Source: Sabellastarte sp. h YS-2021 (Eukaryota; Annelida; Polychaeta; Sabellida; Sabellidae). From it: a DNA stretch of 64,000 nucleotides. Below the pieces are notes generated by a model. The model did not search any database. It worked only from the letters and a program-made list of their open reading frames with translations, and was not told the DNA's origin. The DNA is taken from contig OZ024929.1 of assembly GCA_964017235.1 (NCBI GenBank), positions 60,669,603 through 60,733,602 on the forward strand, in the 5' to 3' direction. Position 1 is the stretch's first letter. Every line of letters starts with the position of its first letter. This document shows positions 31,134-41,357 of this stretch, in pieces. The position numbers and the translations under genes are program-made.

Positions 31134-31251
31134 CTGCCTTTTGTCTTTCTGTAGACGAGTCAGGACTCTTACTACAGATCCTGCACATATTATCGAGACA
31201 CTTGAAGTGATATTCCATTGTCATTGATTCATTTGGTCTATTTTTTGCCAT
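31111..31251 (-). pseudogene. RAG1-like transposon: N-terminal CRIC segment
   Basis: The likely start codon is the ATG at 31,251-31,249, giving MAKNRPNESMTMEYHFKCLD and then NMCRICSKS. RAG1 has RHLCRICGNSF at the matching place, just ahead of the IHPxxxC motif. The frame stays open for only 46 codons and then meets a stop. The homologous continuation lies one frame over, so a single-base change right after CRIC has occurred. Confidence 0.8.
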
Positions 31252-32121
31252 ATTTCTTAGGCAAAATTATAAATATTAAGAAGTATATAAAGTGATCAGA
31301 GTTATTCTCCAATATTCATTAATCTACATGTAAATAGATTAAAATTTGAGCTAGACACAAATTACATTTAACGATTTAAACAAATCTTTCAAGATTATGT
31401 CAAGAGTATATTTTATTCTATGAAAAGAATAACCAAACAGACATATTTATAAGATGTCATTTTACAAACCATTCTTAAAAATTGTATACCATGAAAAACA
31501 TTGCAGTGTCTGCAATGCCTATTGCTTCAGCAGCTAAAAGGGCCTATGTTTTTATCATATGCATAACAAACACGCAACTTCAAGTATACGCACAATACTC
31601 TGTGTGTAGTGTGATAAATGGGGCTATTAAAATGATTAAACAAAAATAAACAGAAAAGTACCTTGGTGCATGAGAAAGCACAGGATCTGGGCTGTATTCT
31701 GATATAAATTTTACCTTGGACAAAAATGAGGAAACACTAAAACTTACAGGTTTAAAAGAGGTGAAATAATTGTTCATTGGAAACTCAATTCTCTTATGTT
31801 TAGTTCTAGGGATGAATGGAATGTCATCTTTTTTGTTGGTTAATTTTAAAAGAAAGATATTTTTTTTATTTAGTCAAAATAAGTATGTTCTTAGCTTTTA
31901 ATACATATAGGTTTTGCTTAAAAATTTTGGGAATAAGTATTTTTAAAAGTTGATTATAAAAAGAGATCCCAAGTTTGTCAGCTTTTCTTCCACGATAAAA
32001 TTTGTATGTGTGGAGTGTGTGTGTGTGTGTTGTAAACTGCTGCTGTGTAAGTGTTAGCCAGAACTTATCTTTTGTAGGCCAAATAACACAATCCAACTAA
32101 AACACAGGAATTACTTGCTTT
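31252..32121 (-). other. 5' leader of the RAG1-like transposon
   Basis: AT-rich, non-coding, with a GT repeat at about 32,015-32,030 that mirrors the CA repeat near the other end. Promoter elements were not recognisable. Confidence 0.5.
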
Positions 32122-32133
32122 AAAACCACTGTG
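32122..32133 (-). repeat. Terminal inverted repeat, CACAGTG end (transposase 5' side)
   Basis: On the minus strand the end reads CACAGTGGTTTT from 32,133 inward, identical over 12 bases to the left end. The matching bases outside it (GGCC and neighbours) come from the palindromic target duplication, not from a longer repeat. GGCC follows at 32,134-32,137. Confidence 0.88.
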
Positions 32134-32912
32134 GGCCCCTATGGGCAAGGTTCCCCTACATGTACTCAAAGATTTTGAGCATCAGGCAAGGCTAAACCTC
32201 TGCACTGTTAATTTCGCGGCTACTTTTACTAAGATGGCTTCTGTTTGCAATTCCACCATGGAAAAATACCGGGACAGTATCAAGTCTACTGTCATAAGAA
32301 TTAAAAGCCCAATTCAAAAGGGTACCAATCCTGAAAAAGCAACAAAACGTGGTTATGAAACAACCTGTGACTATCTAGATGTCCTGAACAAGAGGATACA
32401 CATTTAGCAGATAGCCTTAGTCTGTCTAAGTAAGGCCTTAGGACACATTCTCTTGAGGGAGTTGTACACTATGGGTATTTCAAGCCTTGTCAGACGTGAG
32501 GATGAAATGACCCACCTTCAACCTCATGGGAGATTCTAGATGTCAGGAATTTAGGAGCTCCCCCTTTTGGCCCGCTCCTTTGTTCCGATCTCAACTGGTT
32601 AAGGGCGGAGAAGAATTCCTCCTTACAAAAGGCACCCCTAAAGTCACTCAGGGTTTTGGACACTATCAAAACAAGCCCTTTCGTAGTTCCCACAATAAGA
32701 AAAGAGGCTCCTACAGGAAATGCCCCTTTGGTAGACAATCCACTCCAAGCAGTAACCAAAAGTTTTCCTCAGGTAGGGGGAAAGCGAAAAACAGAGGCGT
32801 GGAAACCCCTCCTCCCAATGACTACTTAAAAGCCTCCCTCAGTCCACCAGTAGGAGGTTGCTTCCGTTCTTTCAGAAGAGACTGGCTAACAAATTCTCAA
32901 ACAATGTGTTGA
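32134..32912 (+). pseudogene. DIRS C gag, part after the transposon
   Basis: The gag resumes with PMGKVPLHVLKDFEHQARLN, KYRDSIKSTVIRIKSPIQKG and NPEKATKRGYETTCDYLDVL. These match DIRS D (KSSFKRVKSQIQKG, NPEKVARRGYEQACEYLELC) at 57.2 kb. The later part is glycine-, serine- and arginine-rich (FRSSHNKKRGSYRKCPFG), as in nucleic-acid-binding gag tails. Broken. Confidence 0.82.
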
Positions 32913-32924
32913 ACTTTAATACCA

Positions 32925-33853
32925 ATGGTTACATTCTACCAATGGTTCATCACAAAACCAAAATTAGCCAGAGTTCCCCTGATTCACTTAGGAAAGAAGG
33001 ACCATCAAAAAGATCTAGCTCTGGCCTCTTGTATTAAGTCTCTCTTGTCAAAGAACACTATAGAAAGGGTGGAAAATGTAAAATCTCTCTGGTTTTACAG
33101 TTTCCTGTTTCTAGTCCCCAAGCCTCACCAAAGGTGGAGGCCAATGATAGACGTAAGCAGGCTGAACACCTTTCTACTTGTAAAAAAGTTCAAAATAAAA
33201 ACTCCAGAGTCCATCAGGGCCTCTGATTCCAGGGGAATGGGTGTAGACTTGTCAGACACCTACCTTCAAATCCCAATCCATCAAAACTCAAGGAAGTACC
33301 TACGGTATTGCCACAATTCACAGGTGTTCCAGTTCACCTCCTTCCCTTTGGCCTAGCCACAGCCCCACAGGTGATTACAATGATTGTAAAGGAAGTGAAG
33401 ATAATGGCCCTCACAAGGGGAGTCAGACTTCATCAATACCTGGACGACTGGCTGATCAGGGCCCTGTCCCTGGAGAAAGCACAAGTGAACACCCAGACCG
33501 TGGTAGACCTGACAGTCCTTGGGGTGGATAATCAATCAAGAGAAGTCAGAATGTTTGTGGGCTACGAATACCACCTGGCTAAAGCCCTTATAAAGGAGAC
33601 TCAAGAGGGATGGCTCAAACTTCAGGATTTAATCCTACACTTAAAGTCAAAACATGTGACTGCAAGATGTTTGATGTTGCTAATTGGTTTGCTCACCTCA
33701 ACAGGGAAGATGGTCCTGGGGGGACACCTTCACATGAGGCCCTTTCAGTTTCATCTTAAGGAGAACTGGAGATATCCTGTCGTTGGACATCCTCCTTCCT
33801 TGGTGAGAGACCATTTCAGCTCACCTAGAGTGGTGGCAAAATCCTGCAGATGA
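32925..33853 (+). pseudogene. DIRS C reverse transcriptase
   Basis: Blocks in order: FYSFLFLVPKPHQRWRPMID, KKFKIKTPESI, VDLSDTYLQIPIHQNSRKYL, FQFTSFP, LHQYLDDWLI (catalytic motif C as YLDD) and MLLIGLLTSTGKMVLGGHLH with MRPFQFHL. The order and wording are those of DIRS polymerases in bivalves and other animals. Broken. Confidence 0.88.
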
Positions 33854-33854
33854 G

Positions 33855-34270
33855 ATGATGGGCGCAGACCTTCACCCCAAAGATCACAGTATCCAAATCT
33901 TTACAGATGCCTCAAACGAAGGCTGGGGTGCTTACTTAGAGCAAGCCTCTACAAAGGGTCTGTGGTCAGACGGAAAAAAGGCTACACATAAATGTTCTAG
34001 AGTTGAAGGTGGTATCTCTGGATCTGAAAGGTTCAAAGACCATGCCAAAACCAAACAGTGTTGGTTGCTACAGACAACTCAACAGTAGTAGCCTACATAA
34101 ACAAACAAGGAGGAACCCACTCGCCCAAGATGTGTGCTCTTCTGTGGAAAATTATGACCTGGTGCTATCATTACAAGATAACTCTAAGAGCCAGGCACAT
34201 TCCAGGATGCCTGAATGTGATGGCAGACCTACTGTCAAGGTCTAACCAAATCCAGTCAACAGAATGGTAA
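33855..34270 (+). pseudogene. DIRS C RNase H
   Basis: FTDASNEGWGAYLEQASTKG, MLVATDNSTVVAYINKQGG and LRARHIPGCLNVMADLLSRS are RNase H motifs in the family order. Broken, as elsewhere in this element. Confidence 0.86.
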
Positions 34271-34299
34271 CTGCATCTGCAAACAGATCTGTCAAAAGT

Positions 34300-35629
34300 T
34301 TTTTCATGTAGATCTATTTGCCACTCGTCTGAACCACAAAGTTTCATTGTGTGTATCTCCAGTCCCAGATCAAAATGCTTGGGACATCGATGCTCTGAAC
34401 ATAAACTGGTCGGGTCTCACTGTTTATGCTTACCCTCCCATGGCTCTCCTTTATGGGGTGATCCAAAAAATCAGGCAAAGCAGTTTCCTCATCAGTCTAA
34501 TAGCTACAGGCTGGCCAGGGATGCCGTGGTTTTGGGACCTAGTGCAGCTCTAAACAGACATCCCACTGCAGTTAACACTCCAGTCAACAACTCTTCTCAA
34601 ACAGTCCCACAACCAAGTGTTGCACAACAATCCTCAACATCTCAACCTACATGCCTGGTGTCTAGGAGTTGACTGCTCCAAGAACAAGGCTTCTCTGTGG
34701 AAGTGGCAGAGAGAATTGCTGCCCCTCAAAGATCATCAACAAGGACCATCTACAAGTCAAGGTGAGCCCTATTTGAGAAATGGTGCAGAGAAAATGCGGT
34801 GGATTTCTCCACTCCCTCTGCGAAACAACTCTTAGACTTGCACCTATACCAAGACCTAAACATACACCGTTCGACCATTGATGGTTACAGGATGGCCAAT
34901 GCTGACACCTTGGACCCAGAGGGTCTCCATATTTCTATAAGCTCTGACCGTAACAGGTTACTTTCTAACTTTCACAGGGATCGACCAAAACTTCCAGGAA
35001 TATTGCAAAGTGGAATCTTTCTGCTGTAATTAATGTTCTCACAAAAACACCCTTTGAAAGACACAGACCTCCAACATCTTACTCTCAAAACTGCTTTCTT
35101 GCTAGCTTTGGCCTCCAGCAAGCATCACTGCAAAATTCATGCCTGGATTGTGAACAAAGTATCTAATCTAGGCCAATGGGAAAAGGTAGCTTTGTTCCCC
35201 TCTTCACATTTCATAGCCAAAAACCAATCAATGAGAGAGGGTTCCCAAAGTGTGTCAATTCAAGGAAGACAGGGCCCTATGTCCTGTACGGGCGCTGAGG
35301 TACTATCTGGATCGAACCAAAGACCTGAGAGGGTCTCAATCCCTACTTTTTATTTCCTTCAAGAAAGGACATACCTCAGACTTGAGACCCGCTACATTCT
35401 CTTCTTGGCTAAAACAAACTATCCTACTTTGTCACAAACAAGCAGATCAGCAATCCTTGGACTTGGTCCAAGTTAAAGTGCATGACATTAGGGCCTTTGC
35501 GGCCTCTAAGACCTTTTACGGTGGGGTTTTGGTGGACCAAATCATGCAAGCTTGTCACTGGAAAGCTCACAACACATTTACAAATTTTTACCTCAAAGAT
35601 CTTACTTGGTCAGATAACGACAACAATAT
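34300..35629 (+). pseudogene. DIRS C linker and tyrosine recombinase
   Basis: Linker motifs (LTVYAYPPMALL; LIATGWPGMPWFWDLVQL) lead into the recombinase: NIHRSTIDGYRMANADTL, LKTAFLLALASSKHHCKIHA, KVHDIRAFAASKTFYGGVLV, ACHWKAHNTFTNFYLKDLTW. HDIR is the HxxR box, and the tyrosine in TNFYLKD is the family nucleophile. The LINE sits immediately after the reading frame at 35,630. The segment from about 34,620 onward recurs at 42,206 and 48,770. Confidence 0.88.
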
Positions 35630-38600
35630 CTAATCTAATCTAATCTACTGCTTTGCAGGCGCAATATCTTCCCCATTAAGGGGAACTCAGTGCGCTAGCT
35701 AACAAAAATCATTTCTTATAAGGAGAGTCGAGGGGCGTTCAAGGTCAGTGTACCAGGTTTGTGGGTGGGACCGAGAGGGAAGGAGACTAAGTTGGGAAGC
35801 TAGAGTTGAAAAGGTGGGTTTTGAGGTGTTTCCTGAAAGATGCGACAGAGGGACTGTTTCTTATTTGGAAGGGGAGAGAGTTCCAAAGAACTGGGGCATA
35901 GTGACTAAAAGAATTTGAGAAGTGTTTAATTGATTTATGAACTCTACGGTCAAAAGTGGGGGTATGAAGGAACTTGAGTTTAGGGGTACTTCGTCTAGTA
36001 TTTCTAAAGGAAGTGTAGGGGTGGATTAGTTCTCTTAGGTAAACAGGCTGACCTTGGTTGAGGATTTTGTATGTAATGAGGCCTATTTTGAATTGTACCC
36101 TATACCTAACTGGAAGCCAATGGAGTTCTTTCAGTTGAGGGGTGATGTGAGAAAATTTTGAGGAACGGGTGACAACCCTGCAGAGTGAGTTTTGCACTAG
36201 TTGCAGTCTTCTTAGCTCAAAGTCTGTGAGTGATAGAAACAGGGAATTGCAGTAGTCCAATCTGCTGCTGACCAAGGCATTGGCTAAAAGAACTGATGTT
36301 TTAAGGTCTAGAAGGGGGCGTATTCTGTAGAGGTCTCTAGCATGAGCTCTAGTGGACTTTATGACCTGTGACACATGGTCGGAGAAAGTGAAATTGGAGT
36401 CAAACACCACTCCGAGGTTCTTGACACTTTGTGCTGGTGAGACCTGATTACCAAGAATATTGATTGGAAAGTGAGGAAGGAGTTGTTTACGATTGTTTTT
36501 CGAACCTATCAAAATGAACTCGGTTTTATCAGGGTTGAGTTTTAATTTATTTGTGAACATGAAGTTTTAGATGTTGTTTAGGCAATTTTTTAGTTTTTGT
36601 ACAGAGTGAGAAAAATTTGCTGGAGAGAGTGAAATGTATAACTGAGTGTCATCGGCGTAGAAATGGTAATTGATGCTACTGTGAGATTGAATGATGGAGC
36701 TGATTGGGTTGGTGTAAAGGGAAAAAAGAATTGGACCAAGGACGGAGCCCTGGGGGACCCCATGCTGAAGGGCAACAGGATTTGAGAGTGTGCTGCCTAC
36801 CTTGACCGAGTGTGTCCTTCCCGACAGGTATGATTTGAACCAGCCAAGTGCCAGTTCACTGATTCCAGGAGTATAGTGTGATCAATGGTATCGAAAGCGG
36901 CGGGGAGATCTAGAAGGGTGAGGGCTGTAACAGACCCTTTGGCCATATTGAGAAGAATATCATTATGAATGTTAAGGAGGGCACTTTCAGTAGAATGGTG
37001 TTTTCTATAAGCCGACTGGAAGGCAGTCATCAGGCCGGCTTCATCAATGTGAGTATGTAGCTGGGCTGCTACTACCCTTTCAAGTATCTTTGAAATAAAG
37101 TTTAGATTGGAAACAGGCCTGTAATTTTTGAAAACTTCCTTGTCTAAGGATGATTTTTTGAGAATTGGGGTTACATGGGCCTGCTTAAAGAAATTAGGAC
37201 ACGTACCTTGTGCTAGAGAGGCGCTGATTATAGAGGTGATGGGGGTAATAAGAATATCCAGGAATTCAAGAACAAGAAAAGTAGGCCAAGGGTCAAGGGA
37301 ACATGATTTAGTGGGAGAGTCTTGGATGATTTTGGTGACCTGCTCTTCAGTTACAGCAGAGAAAGAGGCGAATGTGGGTGGAGGAGAGTCTGGGGTGATG
37401 TGTCGGAAATTGAGTGAGGTAGAGAAAATTGAGTGTATTTTTTCAATTTTTTCTGTAAGGAACTCGACAAATCTGTCAACCAAAAGCTTTGGGGGTTTAT
37501 AGATGGTAGAATCTTTGCTGGGATTCTTGTGTAACACATCACCCAGGACTCACCATAGTTTTTGTGGGTTGTGGTGATTGTCCTGAATTTTTTCTTTGAG
37601 GAATTCAGATTTGGCCTGCATGCAGATTTTATTATACTGGTGGACTTTCTGCATGTATTGGGATCTATTGAAGATAGATTTATTTCGGCGCCAAATACGT
37701 TCAAACAAACGCTTGGTCTCGTTTGCCGCAATTACCGTTTCATTAACCCATCCTGGGATGTACTTCGCCTTGATATTTTTGGTGTGTGGTGGTGCATATT
37801 TGTCAATAAGGGTGGACCAAGTAGTATGATATTGTTCAGAAAGAGTGTCGGCTTCCTTGGAAGGATTATTAAGTAGTTCAGAAGCGAGGAGATCTGTTTT
37901 CAATTTGTCTTTATCAATTTTATGGTATTTACGAAAGGTGACAGTAGCCTTGGTTTGGGTTGTAGGGGTTGAGAGATTAAGAGTAAAACTAATTGAAAAG
38001 TGGTTGGAAAAGGCATCAGTGGTATGGACATTGGAAATATAGTCATTGTTAGATTTGGTTAATACCTGGTCAAGTGTATGTCCATGAATGTGAGTTGGAA
38101 AGTTAACTTTCTGAGTTAAATCAAATGAATCAATCAAAGAATGAAAGGTTTTTGAATTTGAACATGTTGTTTCGAGGTGAAAATTGAAGTCGCCGATGAT
38201 CACCAGATTCTCCGTGGTATGGTGAATATCCTCCAAAAGTGACTGAAACTGGTCAAAAAAGGATGTAGTACTGGAGGACGGAGGTCTATATATATTCAGA
38301 AGGTAAAAGGATTCTTTGTGAAGGGTTATCTTGAGGAGGAAATTTTCGAAAGTGGTGCAGGTCTTTGTTGGAACTACGGAAGGATCCAATCCGTCTTTGA
38401 CAAAAAAGCCCAATCCTCCACCGCGACGGGCCACTCGTGGCTGTTGATAGAGTTTGTAGCCTGGTGGGGTAATTTCGGACAGATTTGCACTTGTAGTGTC
38501 AGGTCTTATCCAGGTCTCAGACATGGCGAAGAGATCGGTGTCATTATCAAAAATAAATTTTGCAATGGCAGGATATTTGTTATATATTGATCTAATGTTT

Positions 38601-39156
38601 GCATAGGTGACCTTTGGACACCTGGGTGGTCCTGGGTTTGGGTTTATGTCACCAGCAAGCAGGAGTAGGATGAAAAGACGGAAAGGTGGTAGGGCAGGTG
38701 GAATTGAAATTGTAGATTTGATGATAAAATGTAGACAGAAGGTGGTGGTGGGGGGTTTGAAGGGGCAGAAACTGACGACATCAGGGCACTTAATGCTTGA
38801 GTTGCTATGGTGCTGATATGAAGCAATAACTGGTTGGATTGCCAGTAAAAAATAAAGGAAAATCATGTTTGAGGTCTTTAGAGTGGATTAGAGTGGTTTG
38901 GTGGGTTTGAGTTTTGAGTTTGATGATCCCCGATAACGGGGAATGTGAGCGATAAAAGGGGATCAAACGATAAAGTGGGCAGTTTGCATGTGTAAATATC
39001 AATTAACTATGTCAAAAGGGGGTAGATTAAAAAGATTATTTTATTAGTTCTTTCAATAATAGCACCAAGGCAGACGTAAAGTGAGGTTATTAAATTTTTA
39101 ACTCTATCGGATCTGATTTTCAAAAACGGTACTTCCCTGACGGAACCACGCCACCA
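35630..39156 (-). mobile_element. CR1/L2-type LINE, near full length
   Basis: A 3.5-kb non-LTR retrotransposon on the minus strand inserted in the DIRS C tail. The DIRS sequence on either side (ACAACAATAT before, AAATATGTATCTGG after) implies an AATAT target duplication. The 3' end has four GATTA-type units (35,630-35,646 on the plus strand, CTAATCTAATC), as in LINEs whose 3' ends are short tandem repeats. The 5' leader spans about 38,867-39,156. Its single ORF joins an AP endonuclease to a reverse transcriptase. Confidence 0.9.
35787..38866 (-). pseudogene. LINE ORF: AP endonuclease and reverse transcriptase
   Basis: Residues 72-80 (GDINPNPGP) form a 2A-like motif. The endonuclease follows (VTYANIRSIYNKYP, MSETWIRP, LVIIGDFNFHL, HTLDQVLTKSN, FSNHFSISF). 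The polymerase has VTPILKKSSLDKEVFKNYRP, AFQSAYRKHHSTESALL, LTLLDLPAAFDTIDHTILL, GVPQGSVLGPILFSLYT and YHFYADDTQLYIS. The C-terminus SVASFRKHLKTHLFN is typical of CR1/L2. A TGA near 37,549 and a TAA near 36,568 lie in frame, and one frame shift lies near 36,860. With only three lesions, the copy is fairly young. Confidence 0.9.
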
Positions 39157-39635
39157 AATATGTATCTGGTCCAGTAGTAGTGGCTCAACAAATCCTAGAC
39201 CCCCCCTCAGACTAGTCATCCTCAGAAAGAAAAGAAGGGGGGCACATCCACTGCAGCTAAGTCTTCAGGAGTCTAATCCCAAGGTCTAGGTATATGACTA
39301 CCTCCTCAGGATGTTTGGTAAGGTATTTTATCTTTTATTTCATTTAACAGTATTTACAATGCATAATGTATTAGGTATTTATTAAGGTGATCCCATAATC
39401 TCATCATAAGGGTGTCAAGTTAATGAGATTTTCAAGCCCAATGCTTGTTTTCATTCGTGGTGAAGCCCTTGGGGCTATATATCGTATAAGTGAGCACGGC
39501 TGCACTTACTCCTTCAAAAATCCAGACATCCAGACAGTATTAGTACTGTCATTCATTCAAGTATTCTGGTTTTTGGCATCTTACAGCAGGCCCAGTTCCC
39601 GGAACTGGGGCATTGTAAGCGGGACTCAGACTGGT
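39157..39635 (+). mobile_element. DIRS C 3' tail after the LINE
   Basis: The tail holds CTGGTCCAGTAGTAGTGGCT, CAACAAATCCTAGACC and GGAGTCTAATCCCA, and ends near CTCAGACTGG. It is collinear with the tail of DIRS E on the minus strand at 63,510-63,860, which continues to a terminal repeat. Here the similarity ends at about 39,635, so the terminal repeat is missing. Confidence 0.8.
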
Positions 39636-41357
39636 ATATTTGTTTTATTCGTTAGTTTCCTCGCCGCCGCATTATGGTCTCCCTCGAATATCTCCCTTAT
39701 TATTGGAAGCTTTTTAACCATATTTGGCAGTTATATACCTTAGGCATGGGAAAAGTTTTCCACATGCTTAAATTTGACCTTTCATCTTTATCAAGGTCAC
39801 ATCATCAAAAAATCGTTTTTTTTGGGTACACCCGCCCGTCATCGCCGCTCAGGAAAATCTACTGACCGCAGAGGCTTGTAATTATACACACATGTTCATA
39901 CTACCAAAAACAAGAACTGATTAGATTTTGGGAATGATCCGATTGAAAATGACTGATTTATGAGCGATTTTCTCACAGGTACCAACCAGAAGCTTAAAAT
40001 TCATGTGAACCCCCTATTATCTTCTTAAGTATTGCATTTAGAGCCATAAAATGTATTGGGAGGTAAAAATCAGGGCCAAACTGGGGTCATAAAATAGCCA
40101 ATTTTGACATTTTTCCTTATATCTCCTTTATTTTTGGTTTTAGACCTTTAGAATCTGTTGAGAGGTATTGGGAAACCATATATGTAAAGAGTCAAGATAG
40201 CCAATCAGATATACCCCCTGACACCCCCTTATGGGTCAAATTAGGGTAATAAAATAGCGGATTTTGTGTTTTTGTCTTATATCTCCTTTATTCTTGCTTT
40301 TAGAGCTTTAGAATGTATTAAGAGGTATTAGGAAACCTTATGTGAAGAATCTAGATAGCCGGCCACGTTTACCCTTGCCCCCCCCTTATGGGTCAAACTG
40401 GGGTCATAAAATAGCCAATTTTGTGTTTTTGCCTCATATGTCCTTTGAATTTTTGCTTTTACAGCTTTAGAATGTATTAACAGGTAGTTGGAATTCGTGG
40501 AGAGTCTAGGTAGCTGGTCAAATTAGCCCTCTGACCCCCTCTTATGAGTCAAACTGGGGTAATAAAATATCAATTTTTCTGTTTTTGCCTCATATCTTCT
40601 TTATTATTGGTTTTACAGCTTTACATTGTTTAAGAGGCAGTGGGAAACCATATGTGGAGAGTCTTAATAGCTGGTCACAGTGGGGTCATAGATTGCAATT
40701 TCTACCTTAATATTTCAATATTAATGATGTCATTATCTTAATGTTATTTTCATATCTCAGTGCAAAGGGTGTAACTTTTTGAAATTGCAATATCAACTTA
40801 TACATACTATTCAATTTTCTGACAGGGGTCTTGAATTTTTATGGAAATACAAAATGTCATTTAATTAACTGTAGAACATACAGTGATTTTAGCAAATTTT
40901 ACATCTGCTGCTCAGTAAAGTTGCTTCAAAGTTGAGTTCATCATACAGAAAAGGTCGTTTATCCCTCTCATTATTGCTTCTTGGGCTTTCAACCCAGTTT
41001 TGTGGTCACACTACTCCATATATGGAGAGTCTATATAGGAAGTCAGGTTTGCCCTCTGACCCCTTCTTACGGGTCAAACTGAGGTCATAAAATAGCAGAG
41101 TTTCTTGTTTTGCCTTATATCTACTTTAAAATTACTCTTCTTACAAACTATAGCATTTATTAAATTAACTTTACACAATTTATGACCATGGAAAACAAAA
41201 TAAAGCTTACATTTTTCTTTCATGTTAATGCATAAACTTCCACACTGTCTGCTTAACTTTAGCTTCTTCTCTCAGCACTGCATGTTTTTTTTTTTGAAAA
41301 ACCTTTTTCTACTTTATACTATAAAGCATGACCTTTTGGGATGCTTTGTTTTTGTTA
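39636..41357 (+). repeat. Unit 1 linker with about 157-bp tandem repeat
   Basis: From about 40,010 to 40,690 the sequence repeats GGGGTCATAAAATAGCCAAT, ATATCTCCTTTATT and GCTTTAGAATGTATTAA at spacings of 156-160 bp (starts near 40,083, 40,243, 40,400 and 40,556). A further lone unit lies near 41,090. The rest is AT-rich with no coding signal. The whole linker recurs in units 2 and 3. Confidence 0.85.

Larger units (their letters stand above)
27322..32133 (-). mobile_element. RAG1-like DNA transposon (N-RAG-TP / Chapaev type)
   Basis: A 4,812-bp DNA transposon on the minus strand. Both ends read CACAGTGGTTTT inward, and a GGCC duplication flanks it. It encodes one long protein, 31,251 to 28,139, in which a RAG1-like zinc and RING N-terminus is joined to a DDE transposase. 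This matches the N-RAG-TP elements described from Aplysia, whose transposase is related to Chapaev, with 4-bp duplications. The leader is about 880 bp and the 3' untranslated part about 820 bp, both with GT/CA repeats near the ends. Two frame shifts and two in-frame stops make this copy inactive. Confidence 0.9.
26741..39635 (+). mobile_element. DIRS-like retrotransposon C, host of two insertions (fossil)
   Basis: A plus-strand DIRS with gag, reverse transcriptase, RNase H, linker, recombinase and tail. Its gag is split by the RAG1-like transposon (27,322-32,133) and its recombinase end by the LINE (35,630-39,156). The tail resumes at 39,157 and ends around 39,635, where similarity to the right-edge DIRS E stops. 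It belongs to the same subfamily as DIRS D and E. It is broken, with around ten interruptions apart from the two insertions. Confidence 0.85.

Noticed and set aside
28139-31251. A host RAG1 or ProtoRAG gene
   Set aside because: The region is bounded by inverted CACAGTG ends and a GGCC duplication inside a DIRS gag. The catalytic motifs are of Chapaev type, and no RAG2-like (Kelch) frame accompanies it.
38318-38816. Plus-strand frames of 69-90 codons
   Set aside because: They are antisense to the LINE endonuclease, which has clear family motifs.
39007-39219. 70-codon minus-strand frame at the LINE 5' end
   Set aside because: It crosses the LINE/DIRS junction and has no LINE ORF1 features.
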